The notes under the pieces are model-generated. The model ran no database searches, was not told the origin of the DNA, and saw nothing but the letters and a program-made list of their open reading frames with translations. This document shows, piece after piece, positions 5,049-10,879 of a stretch of 10,879 nt of DNA. Within the stretch, counting starts at the first letter, position 1. Each line of letters begins with the position of its first letter. The translations under genes and the position numbers were made by a program. Origin of the DNA: Acidobacteriota bacterium (lineage in GTDB: Bacteria > Acidobacteriota > Terriglobia > Acidiferrales > UBA7541). Where the stretch lies: assembly GCA_003224515.1 (NCBI GenBank), contig QHZC01000427.1:1-10879 (forward strand), in the 5' to 3' direction.

Positions 5049-8000
5049 AAAGACCCACCAGCAGGGACGCCCGCCGAAAGTCCGAGCCGAGAGAGGTGCC
5101 ACCGGAGACGACTGGCCCACGCAAATTGGAGCCCTTTCCGGTCGTTGGCATTGGCGCGTCCGCGGGAGGACTCGAGGCCTTTTCTGAGTTTCTGCGCCAC
5201 TTGCCGGAAAGATCCGGCATGGCTTTCGTACTGGTGCAACACCTGGACCCCACGCATATCAGCGTGTTGCGGGAGATTCTGTCGCGCACTACGCGAATTC
5301 CGGTCGAGGAAGTAACGGATGGTGTGATTGTCGAGCCCAACCGTATCTACGTCATATCCCCTAACACGAGCATGGCAATCGAGGGACAGGTGCTGCGCTT
5401 GGCGGCTCGCAGTCTGGTGCGCGGACAGCACATGCCTATCGACTCCTTCTTTCAGTCCCTGGCGAACGACCGCGGCGACCGCGCCATCGGCGTGATCCTG
5501 TCAGGTACCGCCTCGGATGGGACGGAAGGATGCATGGCCATCAAGGCGGCGGGCGGAATTACCTTTGCGCAAGACCAAGAGTCTGCCAAGTACAGCGGCA
5601 TGCCGCAGAGCGCCATCAACGCGGGTTGCATCGATTTTGTGATGAGTCCGAAAGGCATCGCCGAGAAACTGAGCCAAATCAGCAAGCACCCCTACATTGC
5701 AAGTGTGGCCGCGGATAAAGAAGAATCACTCGGGGTCACGCAAAGGAGCAGCCTGGATGAGCTTTTCTCGCTGGTCCGGGAAGCCACGGGGGTGGACTTC
5801 ACGCACTACAAACAGACGACCTTGCAGCGCCGAATCAAGCGCCGGATGGTGCTCCACAAGCTTGAAAAGTTGGACGACTACCTGAGCTACATAAAGGGCA
5901 CTCCCAGCGAGCTTGGTGAGCTCTACAAGGACATTCTGATCCACGTGACAGGATTCTTCCGCGACGCGGAGGCCTACTGGGCACTGCGCCAACACGTGTT
6001 CCCGAATCTGTTGCGCGATCGCAAGCCCGAGGATGGACCTGTCCGCGTGTGGGTTCCCGGATGCTCCACGGGCGAAGAGGTCTATTCCATCTGCATTATT
6101 TTCCTCGAGTACATTTGGGAACAAGCCTCCAACATGCCCATTTCCTCGGTTGCGGCCAAAGAAATCCAGGTTTTTGCGACGGACGTCAGCGATGCCTCGC
6201 TGGACCGGGCTCGAATCGGCCTCTACACGGAAGGGGTGGTTTCCGGAGTGTCTGCGGAACGGTTGAAACGCTTCTTTGTGCGCACCGATGGCGGTTATCA
6301 AATCATTAAGACCATCCGGGAGATGTGTATTTTCGCCAAGCAGAATCTAGCCAAGGACCCTCCGTTCTCGAACCTCGATCTGATCAGTTGCCGCAATCTG
6401 CTCATTTATCTCGGGCCGGTTCTTCAGCAACGCGTCATTCCCGCGATGCATTATGGGCTCAAGCCCACCGGTTTTTTGATGCTCGGCGGATCGGAAAGCC
6501 TGGGTGCTTTTTCCGATCACTTCACGCTGATCGACAAGAAACACAAAATCTATCAAAAGAAGAAGACGGCGGCCCGGCTGCTCACCTGCTTCACGGGGCT
6601 CGATTACACGCAGCGGAAATCCGAAGAGCCGAGCTCTTCGAAGCTTCCCGAGACGGTTCTCACTGTGGAGAAGGAGATAGAGCGCCTGCTGGTAAACCGC
6701 TACGTACCCGCCAGCGTCGTGGTTAACGAACAGTTGGAAATCGTCCAATTCCACGGGCGGACGGGTGCTTTTTTGGAACCGGCACCCGGACATCCCACAT
6801 TCAGCTTGTCGAAAATGGCGCGCGAAGGCCTGCTGGTGGACCTTCGTTCCACATTGAGTAAGGCAAAGAAAGACAACTCTACGGTGCGCAAGGAAGGTGT
6901 GGTAGTCACATCCAACGGAAGCAGGCGTGCAGTCGATCTGGAAGTAGTGCCCCTTCGCGTGCAGGGTTCGAGCGAGCGTTTTTTCTTGGTTGTCTTCCTA
7001 GATCCGGCGCAGGAGCCCACCGTTCCCGTAAGGAAGAGACCCCGTGGACGTAAAGAGCGCGCCAAAGAGAGCCCCGTCGTTCGCGACAACCAGCGCTTGA
7101 CCCGGGAAGTGGCGCAGCTCAAGGAACAATTCCAATCGCTCATCGAGGAGCACGAGACCACGCTTGAGGAATTCAAAACCGTCAACGAAGAGGTCTTGTC
7201 GGCGAACGAGGAACTTCAGAGCACCAACGAAGAACTCGAGACGGCTAAAGAAGAGCTGCACTCCAGTAACGAAGAGCTCACCACCCTCAATGAGGAACTC
7301 CAGAATCGCAACATAGAGTTAAGCACGGCGAATGACGACCTATTGAACCTCATCGCCAACGTCAATATCCCCATGGTGATGGTCGGGAGCGACTTGCGCA
7401 TCAGGCGGTTCTCGCCTCCCGCTGAAAAACTGCTCAATCTGATCCCCGCTGATGTCAACAAGCACCTGGGAGAGATTCGCCCCAATATCGACATCGACGA
7501 CCTGGGACGGTTCGTGAGAGAGGCCATCGACACTGCCAGCCCGCAGGAACGCGAAGTCCATGAAAAGGACGGCAGATGGTACATGTTGCGCGTGCGCCCC
7601 TACAAGATGTGGGACAACAAGATTGACGGCGCCGTCGTCACCTTCCAGGACATAGATGCGCTCAAACGCACGCTGGATCAGACGAGGAATTATGCTGACG
7701 CGCTTTTTGAGAATGCCAGAGAGGCGATCCTACTGCTGGACAGAAACTTGCGCGTTATCAGCGCCAACTCCGCGTTCTACCACGCTTTCCAGTTTGACGA
7801 GGAAGGACGGCTCATGCATCAGCTTGCCGATGGCCAAGCGAACCTGGCAAGGCTGAGAGCGCTTTTTGGCGAGGTTATCCAGAACAACTCACGAATCGAT
7901 GATTTTGAGCTCCGCCTTAGTTTCCCGCATGTCGGAGAGCGACTCATAGTCCTGAACGCCCGGCGTATTGAGCCTCAGCTGGGCCGGCCGCTGATCTTAC

Positions 8001-9067
8001 TGGCTATCGAGGATGTGACCGAGAATCGAAGGGCGAATGACGCATTGAAGAGGCAGGCGGCTCTTCTCGATCTGGCACACGACGCCGTCATAGTTCGCGG
8101 CCTGGAAGGTACAATCCATTTTTGGAGCCGAGGTGCTGAGGAGATGTACGGATGGAAGAAGGAAGAGGCTGTGGGAAAGCTGAAGCAGGCGCTTTTTCAC
8201 ACCAGGCTTCCGAAACCGTGGAAGGAGATCGATGAAGAAATGACTCGAGCAGGGCACTGGGAGGGTGAATTGGTGCACCTTCGCCGGGACGGCATCGCCC
8301 GGATCATACGAAGCCGCTGGGCCTTGCAGAGAGAGGCCGGGACCACAGTCGTATTGGAACTCAACAGTGACGTGACGGAGAAAAAGCTATCTGAAGGGCG
8401 CCTGCGCAAGCTTTCGTCGTATCTCATCCGCGTGCAGGATGAAGAACGCCGGAGGATTGCCAGGGAACTCCATGATTCGACAGGCCAGAAACTGAGCTTT
8501 GTGAAGATGGGGCTGGATTCCCTGGGCAAGCAAGCCGATCTGGAGCGGCATGCAAGCGCACTTTCTGAATCCGTGAAGTTTATTGACGAAGCGATTCAGG
8601 AGATTCGGACGATGGCACAGCTCTTACATCCTCCGCTGCTGGATGAGGCCGGCCTTGCGATGGCGACGCGCTGGCTCGTGGAGGGTTTTGCAAAACGTTC
8701 CGGTGTTGCGGTGAGACTTGTTCTGCCACCTGCCCTCGGGCGCTTCCCGCAGAACGTCGAGATCGCTCTATTCCGGATTATCCAGGAAGCCCTGAACAAT
8801 ATTCACCGACATTCCGGGGCGGACAAGGCAGAGATCGAGATCACCGAGACAAAGAGCTCCGTGACATTACGAGTTGTCGACAATGGCAAAGGCTTTCGTT
8901 CCGAGCCCTCGGAGGAGAGCCCCGCGTTTGGCGTGGGAATCCAGGGAATGAGAGAGCGGCTGATGGAGTTGGGAGGGACGCTGGACATTGCTTCGGGAAA
9001 GAAGGGCACGACGCTTACGGCGACAGTGCCAAATCATTCTGAGTTGTCGACGTCGAGCATCCAGTAG
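5045..9067 (+). CDS. CheB-CheR-PAS-histidine kinase fusion protein (1340 residues)
   Basis: A cytosolic multi-domain sensor; no signal peptide or membrane segment is visible. CheB-type methylesterase (about 32-215) keeps its catalytic triad S39 (GIGASAGG), H66 (VQHLDPTH) and D158 (SGTASDG), but has no N-terminal receiver. CheR-type methyltransferase follows (about 236-505), with the SAM-binding GCSTGEE (339-345) and SCRNLLIYL (448-456). A PAS-like segment lies at about 545-655. A heptad signalling helix spans 714-769, then PAS regions at about 770-870, 885-990 and 1005-1113. The kinase core is HisKA_3 (about 1122-1190, phospho-histidine H1143 in ARELHDSTGQ) and HATPase_c (about 1235-1330; N box QEALNNIHRH, then VVDNGKGF, then GVGIQGMRERL). 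Known CheB/CheR/PAS fusions share this layout; what the esterase and transferase modify when no chemoreceptor is nearby is unknown. The probable phosphotransfer target is the divergent NarL-type regulator. The ATG at 5045 lacks a good ribosome binding site and appears coupled to an upstream ORF. Confidence 0.95.
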   Translation: MKRPTSRDARRKSEPREVPPETTGPRKLEPFPVVGIGASAGGLEAFSEFLRHLPERSGMAFVLVQHLDPTHISVLREILSRTTRIPVEEVTDGVIVEPNRIYVISPNTSMAIEGQVLRLAARSLVRGQHMPIDSFFQSLANDRGDRAIGVILSGTASDGTEGCMAIKAAGGITFAQDQESAKYSGMPQSAINAGCIDFVMSPKGIAEKLSQISKHPYIASVAADKEESLGVTQRSSLDELFSLVREATGVDFTHYKQTTLQRRIKRRMVLHKLEKLDDYLSYIKGTPSELGELYKDILIHVTGFFRDAEAYWALRQHVFPNLLRDRKPEDGPVRVWVPGCSTGEEVYSICIIFLEYIWEQASNMPISSVAAKEIQVFATDVSDASLDRARIGLYTEGVVSGVSAERLKRFFVRTDGGYQIIKTIREMCIFAKQNLAKDPPFSNLDLISCRNLLIYLGPVLQQRVIPAMHYGLKPTGFLMLGGSESLGAFSDHFTLIDKKHKIYQKKKTAARLLTCFTGLDYTQRKSEEPSSSKLPETVLTVEKEIERLLVNRYVPASVVVNEQLEIVQFHGRTGAFLEPAPGHPTFSLSKMAREGLLVDLRSTLSKAKKDNSTVRKEGVVVTSNGSRRAVDLEVVPLRVQGSSERFFLVVFLDPAQEPTVPVRKRPRGRKERAKESPVVRDNQRLTREVAQLKEQFQSLIEEHETTLEEFKTVNEEVLSANEELQSTNEELETAKEELHSSNEELTTLNEELQNRNIELSTANDDLLNLIANVNIPMVMVGSDLRIRRFSPPAEKLLNLIPADVNKHLGEIRPNIDIDDLGRFVREAIDTASPQEREVHEKDGRWYMLRVRPYKMWDNKIDGAVVTFQDIDALKRTLDQTRNYADALFENAREAILLLDRNLRVISANSAFYHAFQFDEEGRLMHQLADGQANLARLRALFGEVIQNNSRIDDFELRLSFPHVGERLIVLNARRIEPQLGRPLILLAIEDVTENRRANDALKRQAALLDLAHDAVIVRGLEGTIHFWSRGAEEMYGWKKEEAVGKLKQALFHTRLPKPWKEIDEEMTRAGHWEGELVHLRRDGIARIIRSRWALQREAGTTVVLELNSDVTEKKLSEGRLRKLSSYLIRVQDEERRRIARELHDSTGQKLSFVKMGLDSLGKQADLERHASALSESVKFIDEAIQEIRTMAQLLHPPLLDEAGLAMATRWLVEGFAKRSGVAVRLVLPPALGRFPQNVEIALFRIIQEALNNIHRHSGADKAEIEITETKSSVTLRVVDNGKGFRSEPSEESPAFGVGIQGMRERLMELGGTLDIASGKKGTTLTATVPNHSELSTSSIQ
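7184..7351 (+). repeat. Eight-heptad signalling-helix repeat inside the kinase
   Basis: Residues 714-769 consist of eight successive seven-residue units of the form N-E-E-L-x-x-x, with drift at the edges (NEEVLSA, NEELQST, NEELETA, KEELHSS, NEELTTL, NEELQNR, NIELSTA, NDDLLNL). The DNA has a matching 21-base period. Such segments form coiled-coil connectors that pass signals between the CheR half and the PAS/kinase half. The period could allow length change by slippage. Confidence 0.85.
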
Positions 9068-9163
9068 TAAGAGACCAGGCGGAGAGCATTCCGTGCATTA
9101 AGTCCACGTGGCATCGCGCAGCCAGTACACAATTTCCCTTGGAAGGATACACAGTAGCCCTAA

Positions 9164-9192
9164 TTGACCGGGCGCAATGAAAGCCCTAAAAG
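9164..9192 (+). promoter_or_regulatory. Possible sigma70 promoter for the pseudo-receiver gene
   Basis: TTGACC (9164-9169) and TAAAAG (9187-9192) are 17 bases apart, about 100 bases after the kinase stop. Transcription would start near 9199. If real, the pseudo-receiver gene can be expressed apart from the kinase, and the ATG at 9177 cannot be its start. The -10 box matches only 4 of 6, so confidence is low. Confidence 0.35.
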
Positions 9193-9198
9193 GAGGGC

Positions 9199-9363
9199 AT
9201 GACGCGCCGCTCCCTGGTTCCCCCGATTTACCTCCGCAGCTGGCCGATTACTCCAAACCCCATGGATCCGACGGGCGGCGCGCCATTTGGAATCGGTCTC
9301 CTTCGGTTTCTTGGCCTGACCGGACGTGGAATGGAGCTATGCAGAGCAACCGACATATATTAA
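9199..9363 (+). CDS. Possible 54-residue small ORF overlapping the pseudo-receiver start
   Basis: ATG at 9199 is preceded by AGGAGGG, but the spacing to the start is only 1-2 bases, shorter than usual. The frame runs 54 codons to TAA at 9361-9363 and overlaps the pseudo-receiver start (9339) by 25 bases in another frame. The product is rich in proline and glycine (for example NPMDPTGGAPFGIG) and matches no domain I know. It starts at about the predicted transcription start, so a leaderless read is possible. It could be a coupled leader ORF or chance. Confidence 0.2.
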   Translation: MTRRSLVPPIYLRSWPITPNPMDPTGGAPFGIGLLRFLGLTGRGMELCRATDIY

Positions 9364-9836
9364 TTGTATCGTCCAGAATAGAAAACAAGAACACCCTGTT
9401 GAGCACGCTCGATGGATTGCCGGTGAGCACATTCACAGTCGCCAAAATCGAGCACGCGTTCGAAGTGCTTTTATCTAGCCCGATAGATCTTGTGTTCTGC
9501 GAAGAACATGTTACAGACGGATCTTATCGTGAGTTGTTGTCGGCCGTCCATGCGCGCGACAAAATGACTCCCTTCGTCCTGATACTCTGCACTGGGAAAT
9601 GGGAGGAGTGCCTTGAAGCTGTGAGACTAGGAGCGACTGAAGTCCTCCGATGCCCACTAGAGCCTACCGACATAAACCTGACGTTGGTCCGGGCCATGAG
9701 GGACAAAGAATATGCTGATGGCGAGCTCTATGTGAGCCCGTGTCCCACTCTGGGAACAGCGGAGCCCGCTGAGGTATGCGAGTATGCAGGAGGCATCGGA
9801 GAACTCAGAATGCTTATCAGACGCCCGACCCCGTAG
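9339..9836 (+). CDS. Stand-alone degenerate receiver (pseudo-receiver) protein
   Basis: A 165-residue protein with the beta-alpha pattern of a CheY-like domain: HILIVSS (5-strand 1), PIDLVFCEEHVTDGSYREL (strand 3 and loop), TPFVLILCTG (strand 4) and GATEVLRCPLEPTDI (strand 5). The key receiver residues are altered: the acidic pair is S11-S12, the phospho-acceptor position is E55, and the conserved lysine is C105. T85 is kept. It should therefore not be phosphorylated in the usual way, and glutamate may mimic the active state. About 35 residues after the fold carry no known output domain. I chose ATG 9339 because the conserved fold begins right there; a longer ATG at 9177 adds 54 residues of non-homologous sequence and lies inside a likely promoter. 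Its position behind the kinase suggests a protein-interaction role in that pathway, which is inferred. Confidence 0.72.
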   Translation: MQSNRHILIVSSRIENKNTLLSTLDGLPVSTFTVAKIEHAFEVLLSSPIDLVFCEEHVTDGSYRELLSAVHARDKMTPFVLILCTGKWEECLEAVRLGATEVLRCPLEPTDINLTLVRAMRDKEYADGELYVSPCPTLGTAEPAEVCEYAGGIGELRMLIRRPTP

Positions 9837-10445
9837 TAGGCGGCTTGATCTAGTTGGCGTTTGAGGTGTGCGGGGAAGATCTCGGTGGCAAACCGGACCG
9901 GAAACCGAAGCTGTCCGCTTACTGTTTAGCGCGCGTGCCCCTCGCGTTTTGGTTCCCGGAGTGTTCGGAGTGGGCAAAGGTCTTGGCCATGCTTAGTGAT
10001 CAGAACGACTACAAAACTCGTTTCGGACCTCGGGACGGACTTGCCCAAGTGCGGCTCAACGGAGATTTACAGACGTCGTCGACACGGAGTAATTGAACGG
10101 GGCTGTTGATTTCTTCTGACCCCGCGCGAAAGTTCCTCCGAACATTTGACGATCAAGATGAGTGCAGAAGTGTGTGAAGCGGAGCGCGAGGCCGCGCTCA
10201 GGCTGTCGATGCTTCAAATCCATTCGGCCCGAGCACTCCGAATTCCTGTCTTTCATTGACTTACATTGCATCTGTTATTTCGATGGCAACGACGTTTTGT
10301 GTACACCAAACCAACCAAAGCCTACTCCGATGTCCGCGGCCCACTTTTGGGCGCGAAATGATAATGATAATGAGCATCTCGTTTGCCATGCGAAGCTCGG
10401 TTTTTCGTGGAAGAACGCTCGCCGCTCGAGGTTTGATCGCAAGCG
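9837..10445. other. Intergenic region holding the second tRNA-Pro-derived repeat
   Basis: About 610 bases between the pseudo-receiver and the IS66 end. It holds the second diverged tRNA-Pro-derived repeat (10189-10301), a possible stem CGGGG/CCCCG (10098-10102 with 10120-10124, 17-base loop) and a short AATGAT triplication near 10360-10373. Open frames at 9854-10096 (plus, TTG start) and 10056-10271 (minus) lack ribosome binding sites and recognisable domains. I see no credible gene here; it reads like decayed sequence. Confidence 0.6.
10189..10301 (+). repeat. Direct repeat copy B: decayed tRNA-Pro 3' half plus shared downstream sequence
   Basis: This copy has the T-arm GATGC-TTCAAAT-CCATT (10208-10224), whose loop is canonical although one stem pair is broken. 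The acceptor strand is CGGCCCG (10225-10231), followed by A and GCA instead of CCA. The aligned anticodon loop (GCCGCGC) has lost its tRNA character. Downstream it tracks copy A to the shared CGTTTTGTG (10293-10301). Copy A has the intact T stem and CCA while copy B has the intact T loop, so both have decayed separately from one ancestor. A further weak match (CTACTCCG) about 20-30 bases beyond suggests the repeat may extend. Confidence 0.65.
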
Positions 10446-10474
10446 GTAAACAGGGTGCACCTTGCGGCCGCTTA

Positions 10475-10498
10475 ATGCCGGTGCAAAGCTACCGGCAT
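10475..10498 (+). promoter_or_regulatory. Perfect hairpin enclosing the tnpA start codon
   Basis: ATGCCGGT (10475-10482) pairs perfectly with ACCGGCAT (10491-10498) across an 8-base loop. The last two paired bases are the A and T of the tnpA ATG (10497-10499), and no purine-rich ribosome binding site precedes that ATG. In an mRNA the stem would hide the start, which could keep transposition low. The role is inferred. Confidence 0.5.
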
Positions 10499-10838
10499 GG
10501 AGACCACTTGCATCGAGAAACATCGCTACTGCAACCGAAACGAACGCGCGGAGTGGATTGCCCGGTATCGCTCCAGCGGATTACGCCTACCACATTTCGC
10601 CGAGCAGCATGGCCTGAAGCTGGGAACATTGCGGAACTGGATCCAGAAGGAGGCCCACGAGAGTTCGCTCGGCAGGGAAACTACCGGCTTTCAAGAACTT
10701 CTTTTGCCTTCGGTAGCGGCCACCGGGCCGTGGGCGGCTGAAGTCCAGTTACCCGATGGGGTGGTGGTGCGGCTCGGTATGGTAGCCACGCCGTCATGGA
10801 TCGCGTCGTTGCTGAAGACGGTGCGCCCGTCATGCTGA
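10497..10838 (+). CDS. tnpA: IS66-family accessory protein TnpA (OrfA)
   Basis: This 113-residue protein has an N-terminal helix-turn-helix (about 20-51, with RYRSSGLRLPHFAEQHGL followed by GTLRNWIQ) that resembles transposase DNA-binding modules. It ends with the IS66 TnpA signature region AAEVQLPDGVVVRLG (80-94) and TPSWIASLL. In IS66 elements TnpA and TnpB are needed together with the DDE transposase TnpC, though their precise roles are unclear. The stop TGA (10836-10838) overlaps the tnpB start (10832), a normal IS66 arrangement that couples translation. The gene appears intact. Confidence 0.88.
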   Translation: METTCIEKHRYCNRNERAEWIARYRSSGLRLPHFAEQHGLKLGTLRNWIQKEAHESSLGRETTGFQELLLPSVAATGPWAAEVQLPDGVVVRLGMVATPSWIASLLKTVRPSC

Positions 10839-10879
10839 GTCCATCGATAGCAACACGCATCTTTGTGGCTCTGGAACCA
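10832..10879 (+). CDS. tnpB: IS66-family protein TnpB (OrfB), cut by the window edge
   Basis: ATG at 10832 opens a frame reading MLSPSIATRIFVALEP for 16 residues before the window ends. This matches the usual start of IS66 TnpB, where a hydrophobic RIFLALEP-like stretch is followed by V-D-x-R-K. It overlaps the tnpA stop by seven bases in another frame. Only the first sixteen residues can be seen, so intactness is unknown. Confidence 0.8.
   Translation, partial: MLSPSIATRIFVALEP

Larger units (their letters stand above)
10446..10879 (+). mobile_element. IS66-family insertion sequence, left part
   Basis: Two consecutive overlapping genes, tnpA and the beginning of tnpB, identify an IS66-type element read left to right. 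A likely left end starts with GTAAAC at 10446, as IS66 elements commonly begin with GTAA. Just inside, AAGCGG (10441-10446) and CCGCTT (10468-10473) form a 6-bp inverted pair. The tnpC transposase and the right end lie beyond the window, so the target duplication and exact boundary cannot be checked here. Confidence 0.8.

Noticed and set aside
4925..5431. A 168-codon minus-strand open frame.
   Set aside because: It covers the kinase leader and the antisense of the CheB domain; the plus-strand CheB catalytic motifs are clear.
9177..9836. Longer pseudo-receiver starting at 9177.
   Set aside because: The added 54 residues are proline-rich, look unrelated to receivers, and overlap the putative -35/-10 boxes; the receiver fold starts at 9339.
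10256..10741. A 161-codon plus-strand open frame across the repeat and IS66 end.
   Set aside because: It runs through the repeat and the IS boundary in a different frame from tnpA, whose IS66 motifs are unambiguous.
1..10879. CRISPR array, toxin-antitoxin pair, phage or defence system.
   Set aside because: No regularly spaced repeats with unique spacers, and no nuclease, toxin, capsid, integrase or restriction genes were found among the open frames.

Overview
The window looks like an accessory stretch of a moderately GC-rich soil-type bacterium, most likely an Acidobacteriota member. That is an inference from three things: a Tat-exported CRTAC1-like FG-GAP/ASPIC protein coupled to a secreted TPR protein, a CheB-CheR-PAS-histidine kinase fusion paired with a NarL-type regulator, and an IS66 element. 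No 16S rRNA or other firm taxonomic marker is present.

Left part (about 1-3400, minus strand): a two-gene operon. A Sec-exported TPR protein (1925-3352) is followed by a Tat-exported seven-bladed FG-GAP/ASPIC protein (123-1928). Stop and start overlap as GTGA, which implies translational coupling. A sigma70-like promoter and a clear ribosome binding site set the TPR start at 3352 rather than at the longer 3385 ATG.

Middle part (3596-10301): a signalling block. A NarL/FixJ response regulator (3875-4522, minus) is divergent from a very large cytosolic kinase (5045-9067, plus) that fuses CheB methylesterase, CheR methyltransferase, a heptad signalling helix, PAS domains and a HisKA_3/HATPase_c core. 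HisKA_3 kinases usually signal to NarL-type regulators, so the two are probably partners. The kinase has a near-consensus promoter and a 15-codon upstream ORF whose stop overlaps its start codon. A hairpin lies across the junction. Downstream is a stand-alone degenerate receiver (9339-9836) in which the phospho-acceptor Asp is replaced by Glu.

This block is bracketed by two diverged direct repeats (about 3596-3710 and 10189-10301). Each contains the 3' half of a proline tRNA plus about 65 bases of shared downstream sequence. They may be relics of tRNA-targeted integration or copies of a dispersed tRNA-derived repeat.

Right part (from about 10446): the left end of an IS66-family element, with tnpA complete and tnpB cut by the window edge. 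The tnpA start codon sits inside a perfect 8-bp hairpin.

The least explained elements are the upstream-ORF/hairpin leader of the kinase, the paired tRNA-Pro-derived repeats, and the Asp-to-Glu pseudo-receiver.
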